Assembly: GCA_037074765.1 (NCBI GenBank)
Contig: JBAMDO010000579.1
Location: forward strand, 744,001 to 808,000
Direction: 5' to 3'
Source: Mansonella perstans
Taxonomy: Eukaryota > Nematoda > Chromadorea > Rhabditida > Onchocercidae
DNA: 64,000 nucleotides
The translations under genes and the position numbers were made by a program. Shown here piece after piece: positions 52,420-64,000 of this stretch; within the stretch, counting starts at the first letter, position 1; each line of letters starts with the position of its first letter. The notes beneath the pieces are model-generated. The model saw nothing but the letters and a program-made list of their open reading frames with translations. It made no database searches and was not told the DNA's origin.

Positions 52420-55400
52420 TCAGGAATTTCTTGGAGAATTACTGTTGGTCGATGTTGGGCTGAATTTGCTGCTTGCAAAACGAAAAGCGTCTGAACTGAT
52501 ATTCGACAGACGTGATGTCGGAGGCGGACTTACCGAAGTTGGCGGTATCGTAGAAGCAGAACGCGTGACTGAACTATCAAACACAGAATGCTCATCGTGA
52601 GATGACTGTGTGATAAACGTATACGGCCTGAAAATGTATATGGTTAAGGAACAACATCAAATGATTACCATTTCGTAAAATGACAGTCAATTCAAATTAC
52701 TAAAAGTATGAGCAGAATACAAAATAATTATCATTTCTCTGAACGATAGCATTAGAGCAATATATGATAATTCATTTATACATTAAATATAAGCAGTTAG
52801 GTGCATTTATTATTAAATTTGATGAACAAATAATAAGAATTGTTTGCAGTCAACGAGTTCTTTCACTAGACGCTTTCTCAATGCATTCTTTTTTAATTTG
52901 ACAGAATATACGATTCTAATTATTCCATCCGAAAAAAAATGCGACTGACAGTCCTTTGAGTGTTATCACCATCTACTGAAGTATAACAGTTGTATAATGA
53001 TTTATTGAAACATTAATTATAGTACGATAGTATAAGACTCACATATAAGCACTGCTTGAATTGCTGAAAATGTCCTGTTCTGCTGTTGTAGGTGACTTCA
53101 TAATGCCGCTAATATCACTGACAATGGGTGACAAAGTGGTGCTGCCTGCAGTAGCACAGTGTGTTGTTTTCAATACCAGCTAAAAAAACGCTTTCAACAA
53201 CAGCAGTTTACATTTAAAGTCTAAGAGATCGTTTACTTAAAGGCCATGGTCTGTGCAATTTAACGTTGTTAACAACTATTGAAATAAATACCACATATCA
53301 TCAATTCTACCCTTCAGAAAGTAATATATAAGTTGGGAAGTCACATCTATAAGTTTTAATACGAATTTTGTTCCATTGCAGTATATTAAATAATTTTTGG
53401 TTTAAACAACAAAAAATATACCGATCCCCGATTACCAATAGATGGTAAATTTGACGGATTATCTACACTATTCCCAAATCGCCCTCGTAGATTCATTAAC
53501 TCAACATCTTTTTGATGCAAATCTGCTTCCTTTGCAAGTAGCTGTTCTGCAATATAAAATCCAATCAAAGAATGGTTTTATAGTCTTCATCTTCGACTGA
53601 AAAGCTATACTGAGAATAATGACTATAAGAAAAGATAAGCTGCAATAAATTCGACATGCTTGACTATTAATGACTGTACTGTAAACAAAATCCACATTGT
53701 TGTCATTATGCAGCTTCTGAAATACATTTTATACTTCTTCACAAAGCAAGAGCAAATTATCCAACTTACGAACAAAAAATTATAAAAACTGGAAACTGAC
53801 GCTGAAAATCAGCCATCTGTCCTCGGGCTTCATTTAAAGCATAGAATAATTTCTGCTTTAACCGGTTCTCTGCTGACAATGACTTCTCCAAATGAGTGTT
53901 CTTCTCACGAACAACTCGAAGTACCGCATGCAGCTCCTGAAATACATTTTATCATAAAACACCCAGCTCACAAAATCTGTTACCAATGTGACGAATTCTA
54001 CGGTTTAATTTCTCTGCAGTCATTGCAATGCCAAAATGTTTTATCGATTGTAAATCAGATATATTTACAGTAATTTTGACTGTACTAAAAGAAGATAATC
54101 TTCAGCAAAATACTTTCTACAGCTCATGAAATTGAAACAACCTGCAAATCGTTGCTTTCTTTGTATTGACGTAACTGTCGCAGCTCCTCTTCATGCTCAT
54201 TTATAAGTTCCTCTTTTGATTTTAATTCACGTCGAACGATTCGCAATTCTTTTTCCAAATCAGCCTTCTTTGTTTTACATGCTTCACTGCATTCAACAAT
54301 TCTACAAACACAGTATAAAAATTCAGGATAGAAAATCATGGCGATGGAGGCATTATTACTCTATTCTCGAAAATGCTGCTTAAAAAAAAGCTTGATTATG
54401 GATGACAGTTTAACAGCTGAAAGCATAAGCTCTTGCACAAGAAGCGCATTCTCGGTATCAAAAGAAAATCGTGCTACACTGATCTCTTAGCAGTGGTGTT
54501 TTGCACAAAATGAGTAGCAAAAAATAGCGATGCATTCAAATAAACTACAGTTAGCAATATACTTGTTTGATTGCGCTGCGCTTAAAAAACGTGCAGCAGC
54601 ATGCTCCTCCTTAATTTTGCTACGTTTCTCTGCAATCAATTCTTTTTCTAATTCATTTTTTTTCGTTTGTAAATCAATTAATTTCTTTTCCAATAGCTGC
54701 ATCGCTGATTTATCCTGCTCCCGTATCTTCATTATATTTGCAAGTCTGAAAATAAAATAGTTTTGCAGCATTAGCTTCAAATTATAACAAAGAAGAATTT
54801 AATATTCAGAGATTGTATCATATGAAAACTAACTTGTCTTCAGTTTGCTCATGCTTCAATTTTAATTGCTGTAATTCTCCCTTTAATTGCTTTTCTCCAT
54901 CAATATACTGTTGCACCATATAACGTAATTCCGTTTCCTGTGATCGTGCAGCACGCAGATCATTGCGCAGTGTTTCTAATTCTTCGGCACTAAAACATAT
55001 ATAATTAATCCCATGACAATTCATTCAAAAAAAAAAAGTCAGATTGCGCTAATTTGTATTCAAAACGATTTTCTACAGCTATAAGAGTCGTCCATTCGCT
55101 CTAGACAGGCTTACAGAAATTTAGTAGCAGTATGAAATATACATCTGAAGTTAAATTTTCTATCGTGAAACTTCAATTCCAATTCATTTTTATGATGAAT
55201 CCAATGAGACACAATGAAAACAGATAAAAAAATCAATGATGCTACAATTCCTCGCATCATATACTAGTTTTATTACATGCTATGAATAAAACCTAAATTA
55301 CACAGAACTAACTCATATTCGCTGGTCTTCCCACTGAAAGTCGCAGCATTGCCTGCAGACTGACCATCACTCTCAACAACATTACTGGCAATCGATATGT

Positions 55401-58400
55401 TCTGATAACCCGTATTACCACCAGAATTATACAACTCCTTATCCTGTTGTATAGTACCAGCTGCCAAATTCAATAAATTATTATTTAACGCACAATTAGC
55501 ACCCAGTGTTGACGACGATAACGCAGTTCCAGGTGTTAATGGCGATAAGATACAGTTATGATTTTGTACATGACGTCCCCGTGAACGTCCCCCTTTTGCT
55601 CGAGAATAGCTTCCTGAGTTTGGAATTAACACTGAAATGTAAAAAGATTTGCGAAACTAAGAAAATCCTAAATGCCGCTTTTTCAGGAGAAGTTTTTGAA
55701 ACCATACGAATTTCAAAAAAATTTGGCAATCACTTAATAGTAACGGAAACTGAAGCACCTTTATTTTTTTTGGAACTAGTTGGTTGTCGATGGATAACTC
55801 CTAAATGATTAGAATTTGGTGAAATATCATCTGGTTGAGATGAAGTTTCCTCTTGCTCCATTATTTCATCTTCGCTTTCCACTTCATTTGAAGACAGTGA
55901 TATACGATCATCTAATGATGATGATGGTGAGTCAATAACACCGCTCAATATGTACAACAATACGCTCCAAAGTAAATCCCATATTGCGCGCCACAAATAT
56001 ATTCTCGGTGTCACTGACAATGATACTGTAAAAATGATTCTGAGAATGAAAGAGACCATAACACAACCAGACCAAAATGCAAACAATTCTAATAAATTTT
56101 CTCATCCTTTTAGATCTTTGCAAGGAAACTAAGTTACTGGAAGTGCAGAAATTCTTGCTCAACTATAGTTTTTTTAATCATGAATAACTCTCTAAGTCAT
56201 GGACAGCATTTCTATTACATAAATTGATTGTGAATTAAGATGTGTTTCCTCTTCAACTGAAAATAAGTACTAACGTAAAAGGTTTCAAATTTGTGAGAAA
56301 TTGAGTACGATAAACGATTATAACCGTGAAACTAGACCGGCTCAATTTTTCGAAATGCAGTTGTTAGAAAATTATAACTGTTTTGATTCAACAAGGCAAG
56401 ATGGTCAGATTTGTAACTCTGAGAACAATGTCCTAACAAGTTTATTTCTTTAGAAATTTTCTTGGTGATACAATAAAAAGAAACTAAAGGAATGCACTAC
56501 TAACGTACCAGAGCTAGCTGTGTCATCATCATCGTTATTTTCTCTTATTACTTGTTCCTTTCGCGTTGATGACGATACATTTGAAGGAAGAGAAACTTTT
56601 TTGGAATTAATGCTTGTATGCTTCCAACCATTTTGTTTCCAGCCTACTCCACGTGGATTCTTGCGCTGCGTTACCGTGGCAGATGAAGGTGATGCGCAAA
56701 TAGCTAAATTTTGTAATGAACCAGGACAAATTTCGGACTCATATTCTGAAAAAAACATATTTACTTTAATTGTGTCAGTGAAAAGATAAAATGCTTCTAA
56801 TCTATCCAAACATTTTTCATAGCGAGAAACAAAACTGATTCTTTTCGACTTATTAATAGCCTCAAAGTGAAGACATAATTGGATGTACATATAGTAAACA
56901 AAAAAATAGTAAAAAAGAAAATAAGCAATAAAAAAGATAGAAACAAAAAAAAAGTGAGAGATGAAATATGAGAATCATATCAGTGCATCTTACATCATTA
57001 ATTTTAAACTACTGAGAGTTGTACTTACGACTTACTCATTACAACAATAATGTTAATAGATTTCAGATAATTAATAGAATTAATAGATTTCAGAGAATAA
57101 CTAAATGCTTTCCTTAAAATGTTTTTCAGTGAAATCAGCAGTGAGCATTAGAGCTTCTTAAAAACTAAGCAACAAATGCGAATTGAACTAAATGAAAAAA
57201 GAAAGCAACCTATTTGTTCCTGATCTTGTAATACACTACTATTATATCGCAAATATATTTTCGGACCTTCATATAACGAAGGTAACGCCTCCGTTAGAAG
57301 CTTACAATATACTTCGTTGGCAACAGACACTTCCCGCTGGCGCCTTTTCACTCTCCAAAGTCTATAAAAAATGAAATTGTATTTCCTTGTAATAAAATAT
57401 CTAACAATAACATACTAAATTAATTCAAAATTAAGAGTGATGGTATTCCCAATATCTGGTCATACATCCAAATTTCGCATCTTGCATAACCTGAATATTT
57501 ATATTTCTAAAGTAGATTATCACAGAATCTCGTACCTAAAATAAGTTTTCAGACCAAATCCAAACATAACTGTCGGATATCCAATGCAGTGCGCAGCAAA
57601 TGGACGACAAAAATCTGAAGTCAACGAAGAATTGTGTGCAAAAGCTGCCATTAATGCAACACCAAAATGGCCCAAAAAACCACCGACAGGATTAACAAAT
57701 CGTGCTGGTGGATAGCATTCTTTCGAAGAATCACTCGTAATCATCTCACTGCTTGTTGATAAATCGTGCAGTTCCAGCCAATTCGTCAACAAACCACCTG
57801 AAATTTCATTAATTTATTCTATTATTTTGATAAAAATCTCAACAGATCAGCAAGGCACGAACTACCAGCTCTGCGTAAACTATTGTAATAAAAGCAAAAA
57901 CAAATTTCTGAAGACATCACCAGTAAGGATATTGAGCGTCGACCCAAGCGTCGAACCTTTTAAGAACTGCAGCGGAGAATCGCCTCGATAACGCCAATTA
58001 TACTCGAAAGATATTACCGCGATCCATAACAGCAAATGAACTGAACCAATACCTCGTTCTGCTACAATTATTATTGTGTTTTTAAGTATTTTGAACCATC
58101 TAGTACAGAAAAAGAAGCTCATTTAACAAAAAATATATAGTCACTGTTAAGCCTTCGTTCAGTAGTATGAAATTTAATAAGATAATATTGAAAATGGATT
58201 TCACAAATTTTTTATATACCTGTCTGCCAAACTAGAAGAATCCAAACATATGCACTTGCAAGAAAGAATAGTAGTTGAACGGGAAGAAATATAAAAAATA
58301 TAAGATCCGTTGTTATTGTTGCACATATAAAAAATGCAGAAAAAGCCTGAAGTTAATAATTTCAAGAAATTAAAAATTTAGCTCAAAATTCACAAAAATT

Positions 58401-59004
58401 TTTGATGCATTTCTTTTTTGGTGCTTGTAATGATTGAAAAATTGGATAAAAAACGTACAGAATATTGCAATGAGCTAACGAGACCCTGGAATCGAAATGA
58501 ATCGTAGCAATTGCGCATAAGTAACCAAACCGGATATAATAATTCAAAACGGAACCCGATCAATAAATCAAGCGCAATACAACTGAGCCATAGCAATAGA
58601 AATTTCACGTATGCGAATCCACCGAAATGTCTGTAAAGTGTCATTGTTAGAAGTGGTGGTGGAGAAGCAGCAGCATACCATCAGCGATGCATATCTCTGA
58701 CCAGAAGTAACCTGGAACTACACAGCTCTTCATCATATATGAAAACAAATTGTCCGCTACTCTTAATTGATACGAATCAACAACACAACTATATTTCTAT
58801 AAAAATACATTAAAATTTGAACAATTTACTTATTGCATCATTAGACATGAAAATGATTCCAACAAATATAAACTATCCTAACGATTATTTAAATATATTT
58901 TTGAATTCTTACCCAAAACACATTGTTTCTGCGATACGTCCACGTCCCTTTAAATTTCTTCGTAATTTTGGCACATCAATCATACGTGTTGTTCTTTTCA
59001 TCAT
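52420..59004 (-). CDS. MACO1: Macoilin, multi-pass ER membrane coiled-coil protein
   Basis: Macoilin acts at the rough ER and nuclear membrane of neurons and regulates excitability. Sixteen exons join in phase to about 950 aa: 58913-59004, 58480-58630, 58220-58346, 57921-58061, 57536-57797, 57210-57361, 56509-56745, 55759-56025, 55313-55631, 54834-54989, 54563-54745, 54142-54301, 53801-53936, 53422-53546, 53043-53179 and 52420-52627. The N-terminus (KLRRNLKGRGRIAETM) and membrane segments VKFLLLWLSCIALDLLIGFR, AFSAFFICATITTDLIFFIF and ERGIGSVHLLLWIAVISFEY, then FCRPFAAHCIGYPTVMFGFG, follow vertebrate macoilin. The C-terminal coiled coils (AEELETLRNDLRAARSQETE, REKNTHLEKSLSAENRLKQK) match too. 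About 85 residues are inserted before DFCRPF, and exon 8 adds a hydrophobic stretch. The end of exon 9 is ambiguous (55313 or 55304). Confidence 0.95.
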
Positions 59005-59816
59005 TGTTGCAATCAGCTATGATCTCTTAGATAATAATTAACTAGAAAGTTTTTAGAAAATTTTTCAATTTCTTACATAAGAAGGATAATTCAAAACAAT
59101 GCATATGTAATATAGAAGCGAGAAGATAAATGTAACAAGGAAATAATAATTTCATTAGTTAACATTGAACAATTATAATTTCACCGTAAACTTTTATACC
59201 TAAAATTATATCGAAATAAAAATTCATTTTTCTACAGTAGCAAAAAGCTATTATAGAAAAAGTTAAGTTTTTTTTCTCTACTTTATAGTTCCAACAATGA
59301 AGAAAAAGTACTACTTATTAGTGATATGAATCAAAATACTGCAACAACTATCCTATACTATTCAATCAATCTTAGCAATAAAAACTGATAAGTTTTTTTT
59401 TAAACTTATTCTAAATGCTAAACTAAATGCTTCAATGAAAAATCAATTATAAGTTGGAAGTAGATGACTTGTAAATTTAAAAAAAAACAATTGTTATGGA
59501 TATAAACTATATGTTATAGATATGACCTATGATTGTTATATGGGTGTGAACTATGATTGTTATGGATATGAACTATATATGGGATAGATCTATAGAAAAA
59601 TAGATCAATTGATATTTATCAAAAAAAAAAATGAAAGCAAAAATGATCTGAACTAGAACAAAAAAAAAAAACGTTATCGACTTACTCTTTCTCTTGCTTC
59701 GTTATAAGCTTTCTCAAGTGCAGCTGCCAACAATCCTCCAATCAAGCCGTCACCCTACTCTCTATTCTATTGCCATGCTCTATCCCAATCCTTTTACTCT
59801 CTTAGATTTTCTTTAA

Positions 59817-59857
59817 CAATTATCATCATCATTATTTTCTTCATCATTATCATCATT

Positions 59858-59898
<41 letters not shown>

Positions 59899-60020
59899 TA
59901 TTATTATCATTATCATCATCATCATTATCATCATCATTATTTTCTTCATCATTATCATCATTATCATCATCATCATCATTATTATCATTATCATCGTCAT
60001 CATCATCATCATCATCATCT
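59817..60020. repeat. (TCA/TTA)n trinucleotide microsatellite
   Basis: About 200 bp of ATC and ATT triplets with a repeated TTTTCTTCATCATTATCATC block at both ends, which suggests internal duplication. The minus-strand frame is poly-Met/Ile and is not a gene. Confidence 0.95.
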
Positions 60021-60681
60021 AGGCAATCTTTGTATCAGGCTTATCTTCTAACTAGCTCTACCCTGTGTGAGTACATAGACTACAATTACCCTTCATCACC
60101 GATTGCTTCATGAATAATTTCGCCTATCTGCTTTTTTAAAGTCTAAATGTATAAATCAATAGCAGTTATGCTTACTATTTGTTAATTTACTTAACAGTTC
60201 ACTTTTTTTTCAAATCTTTACAAATCCACAAAGATTCAGTATCTATCAATTTCAGTATACTTTAATGCACGCTTTACAGTTTCCCATTTTTGTCTTTTTA
60301 CAACAGTACATTCATCAAACGCAGTTACATCATCTCCATTACTTCATTATTATTTATTAATAATTTTATTGCACTTTATTACATAGGAATTTTTTACTCT
60401 AAGAATTACAAACTAAAAACATTTCTTTACTTTTTCCTTTAATTGAAATTGCTCTCACTTAAAATTTGCTACATTAATTTAAACTTAATGAATTGAAAGT
60501 GTTTTTCAAATGTATTACATCAAGGAAAGCATCGAAATAATAATTACAGGCAAAAGATTCAATGATCAAAGATACAACTTCTGAATCGAAATTCCAAAAT
60601 ATTTTGTAAATTGCATTGAAAATAAAGTTCAATTGCCTAAGGAGTCAATATCCAATTAGCTGTCACTACCTCATTAAGCTA

Positions 60682-60766
60682 TATTAGGGTCTTATAATAA
60701 TGCGATATATGAGGGATACATAAAGCTCTATTAAAATGTTATAATAATGTGATATATGAGGGATAG
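60682..60766. repeat. Two-copy direct repeat
   Basis: TTATAATAATGCGATATATG followed by AGGGATA is repeated about 43 bp downstream as TTATAATAATGTGATATATG followed by AGGGATA, in non-coding sequence. Confidence 0.75.
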
Positions 60767-61147
60767 AATCATTCCATTGGGATATTATGCTCTAAACAAA
60801 ATCTCGTCCTAACAGTCTATCGACTAAAATAAGTAATCAAAACATTTTACATTTTAAACAACATTTATAAAAATAATTTCACATCTGTTAGATTTAGTAA
60901 ATTCATCAGCTAACATGTTGTTTGCTAATTACACGTAATTTATTAATAATACGCAACAAAGTTGTAAATTGTAATAAAAATTTAGAAAAGTAGTTTATAT
61001 GGGACTAGACAATAGCATAGCTAAATTAGCTCTGAAGTAGAGGAGAAGCAGTAACGGACAATTTTTTAGTTCAAAGGTCAAGTCAAAGGATAATAAAACA
61101 CGTTATTACAGCTTATTTTCCTTGGCATTCATTTAGCTGATTTTGTA

Positions 61148-61364
61148 TTTTAATGGTTTGATATTTTTGTAAAATTTTCTCCAAAGAAAACTCCAAATAA
61201 AATTCTTAAGCATAGTAATTTGCTGATCATTTTTTCTGTGATAATTCTAAAAAAAATTTTCTTTGAAGATCATTTTACAAAAATATCAAATCATTAAAAT
61301 ATAAATTTAAGTGAGCATAATTAAAACTTCAAATAAAATTTTAAAACGTAATGATTTGCTGATA
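61148..61364. repeat. Inverted-repeat, MITE-like hairpin element
   Basis: The arm at about 61148-61190 (ATTTTAATGGTTTGATATTT and on) is the reverse complement of about 61257-61302, with roughly five mismatches in 45 bp and a spacer of about 66 bp. A direct repeat ending AATTTGCTGAT/GATTTGCTGAT also follows each arm (61190-61228 and 61326-61364). No transposase frame is present. Confidence 0.7.
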
Positions 61365-62779
61365 AATTTAAAACTCAGAAATATGAAGACCTTTTCTAGA
61401 GCTAGCACATATCCACCATGAAGAAAAGTAATTGCAAAAAAAGAAGTTTTCGACATTACTCTTTAATATAAAGATTTTTTTCTACTATCATACATATCTA
61501 TCTTATCAGTAAGGCAAAATATCCAGGAGATCAAAAAGATACTTAACAATAGAAACTTTGAATTTACGCAGTACTGTTATCTCGTTGAACCCGCGTTGCA
61601 TATAATTATCAAATTGATGTAGTACGTTATTTAATCAGTTATTTAAACTTCAATTACAATGTGATATTAGAAAACAAGTTTTACAACAAGTAAAAAATCA
61701 ATGGTGTTGTGAAAAGTAAAAATTTAGAGGTTGCTTCCCAAGAAATGTATATATAAAAAAAACGTTCCTTAGATTAATCAACTAATAATTAATCAACTTG
61801 CAAATATTGTGATAAATACAATTATTTCAAATATTTTCAATAAATTTTATCACTCTTTCACTTTTTTATGCTATTTCTCTCACTACATATAAATATCTTT
61901 CAACTTATAGCTATTTCAACAAGCAATAAATAAGATACGGAGAAATTTTTTTTCTCCATTTAACCCATATTTCATTTTCTCATTTTTTTGTTTTTGGCTC
62001 GTTGAAATTTGCTTTAAATTTATCTTATCATCAAAGCAATAGATAATGATGTAGAAGTAAAATTTGATTAAAAATCTCTCTAATTAGTAACAATTGTTAA
62101 GATAATTTAATTTTAATTTTTATTTGCAACCATATGATTCGATTAGATTAAGTATATTTATGTTGTCTATAGAAATAAAACATAACTTTATGATTATAAT
62201 AAGTACGTATATTTTACGTCCACAAAAAAATTTCTATAAAAAACGTAAAAGCTGGCGTGAAAGACTGAGAACTTTCGCAGGTCATATTAGTTATAGCAAC
62301 AGATGCACGTAATTTACTTAATTTTTTCCAAGCATAATAAGCGCAAGCTTATGAATTCAAGTTATTTCATTTTGAAGAAATTTAACAAAATACTAAAGTT
62401 TATAATAACGTGGAAAGCGTGAAAAGCATGTTAATTATCAGTTCTTTTATAATGTATCCAGTATCACGTATACCTTAAATTAGTAAAGAATGAAATAGTA
62501 CTCAAAAATAATCCAATACCTAATAACATGTTTACTAATTAATGATCCAAAGCAATGCACTGCTAACAGCACCACAAAAGCAATTGATACCAACTTGAGG
62601 GACTTTCTCTATTTCATATCGACGTTGATACAAGCCTGTGTAGGCCGCGCAAGCAGGAATTCAGAATTTGAGAACGTTTTCAATTTCGCTGTTGAAGTTC
62701 TGTTACCATGCGAATCAGTCTTCTATTATCAGTATTACTTTTAGTCTAAGTTTCGTTATCATATCACTAATAATAAACT

Positions 62780-62990
62780 GAGTCAAACTATTCATTAGAA
62801 CGTTTGATACGGAAAGCGTATACGCTTTATTCATTAGAACGTTTGACACGGAAAACGTACATGCATTATTCATTAAAACGTTTGACACGGAAAGCGTATA
62901 TGCATTATTCATTAGAACATTTGACACGGAAAGCGTATACGCATTATTCATTAGAATGTTTGAACATGGAAAGCGTGTACGCATAATAAA
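62780..62990. repeat. 39-bp tandem array, about five copies
   Basis: The unit ATTCATTAGAACGTTTGACA plus CGGAAAGCGTATACGCATT is repeated about five times with small differences. The period is a multiple of three, so frames stay open on both strands and translate into repeats such as VLMNNAYTLSVSN. There is no sign that it is a real gene. Confidence 0.9.
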
Positions 62991-64000
62991 ACCTGGTGGG
63001 TTCATTTTTTACTCAATTCGAAGTGAAGTCGGTAGACTGGCAGGGTATTTTGATTTACTGGAGAAAATGTACACTAAAAATGAATTCTGATGTTATGGAA
63101 TAGGCAATGAGAGTGTTAGCTGCACGTGAGTCTATCCTTGAAGAGAATATTTTATGCTGGCATTCTTTAAAATACAAATTAAAATCAAGCAAATTTTATA
63201 TTTGATATGTTATCATGAATTACTGGAACATTACGTGCCATATCAGACATTTTTTGCAAGCCTTAATGATATAAAAATTTATCACTGAAATATTTTGTGA
63301 CGAGATTTTTCTCAATTACTGAGATATCCCAGAACATGCTATGGTACTGTACAAGTCAAGTGCTTCTAGAATTCCTTTCAAAATGATGAAGGTTACAAGC
63401 ACAAGAGGTCAAGGTTCATCGATGCAATTAATATTCAAGGTTCATCGATGCGTTAATATGACATATTCCCATGAAAACGGCTCCTTTTACTTGTTATAGA
63501 GACATTTGTTCCAGCAATATTTACTTTCACGAATAAGAATTTAATTACTTCATATAGTTCATCATTATTTTAATATCTGCGTTGCTTTCTGTAATTATTC
63601 GAATTGCCTTACGCAAGCATCACTTGCTAGCAGTTTAATTCTTTAAATGAAATATCTGATTAAAATGCATTCATCGTTTTAGTTTTAATTATACAACTTT
63701 AAATTTGACATATATTTCAGATGCTCAAATCTTTACTTAACGCCAAACAAAAAAAAAAAAAGTGTTAAAAATGTGATTTCACAAACCCATTGAATATTCT
63801 TCACACTCTCTTATACCGATAAATTGTTACTGAGGAAAATACACAAACTATAAATATTTTTAGTGCATCGTATCACTTATAGTTTCAGAGTTATTCACTT
63901 TTAAATTCATAAGGAATGGTTCTCAAATTGATTCGCACTTTGCATAATCTGCAGTAATGTGATGGAAAATTCATCGGCAAGCATGATATCAGTTGTGATA

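Larger units (their letters stand above)
59005..64000. other. Gene-free right end with repeats
   Basis: About 5 kb upstream of macoilin with no exon I can support on either strand. It should include the macoilin promoter near its left edge. It holds an ATC/ATT microsatellite at 59817-60020, a two-copy repeat at 60682-60766, an inverted-repeat element at 61148-61364, a 39-bp tandem array at 62780-62990 and a two-copy GGTTCATCGATGC repeat near 63413-63453. A gene beginning beyond the window could have unseen exons here. Confidence 0.55.

Noticed and set aside
59794..60018. Minus-strand poly-Met/Ile frame
   Set aside because: Translation of a trinucleotide microsatellite.
62715..63005. Minus-strand 96-aa frame with SNVLMNNAYTLSV repeats
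   Set aside because: Translation of a 39-bp minisatellite; no promoter, splice site or homology.

Overview
This window looks like nuclear DNA of a nematode, most likely a clade III or filarial-type species. It is AT-rich. Genes are split into many small exons separated by AT-rich introns with GT..TTTNCAG borders. At least six genes have a 3' splice acceptor only 1-10 nt before the predicted ATG, as expected for spliced-leader (SL) trans-splicing. I see no rRNA, tRNA, CRISPR or prokaryotic gene. The species assignment is inference.

Eleven protein-coding genes could be read by joining exons at phase-compatible splice sites and matching the products to known families. From left to right: an SAFB-like SAP/RRM scaffold-attachment factor (1334-7501, -); an ABHD11-type alpha/beta hydrolase (8883-9943, -); a MAP7/ensconsin-like coiled-coil protein (11344-15922, -); a repeat-rich stretch of about 8.3 kb without a recognisable gene; RIO1 kinase (24205-28085, -); an Atos/FAM214 family protein (30783-34914, -); mitochondrial ribosomal protein bL19m (37491-39592, -); an RNF145/TRC8-type membrane RING E3 (40463-43787, -); an intronless Josephin deubiquitinase (45007-45597, -); mitochondrial ribosomal protein mS33 (46473-47663, -); WDR18/IPI3 (48443-51151, +); and macoilin (52420-59004, -). 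The last 5 kb (59005-64000) hold no recognisable gene but carry a microsatellite, an inverted-repeat element and a 39-bp tandem array.

Ten of the eleven genes lie on the minus strand; only WDR18 is on plus, divergent from mS33 and convergent with macoilin. Four genes act in ribosome production: RIO1 (40S maturation), WDR18 (60S Rix1 complex), bL19m and mS33 (mitoribosome). The mS33, Josephin, RNF145 and bL19m genes follow each other in one direction with gaps of about 0.87-1.22 kb and could be partly co-transcribed. The rest are housekeeping genes without obvious functional linkage.

I found no clearly new molecular system. The observations most worth a second look are macoilin with nematode-specific insertions, a probable 31-nt microexon in the SAFB-like gene, a 31-bp tandem array with a higher-order duplicated flank, a hairpin-forming MITE-like element, and the SL-acceptor pattern. 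Splice models are manual. They are phase-consistent, but no transcript evidence was available.
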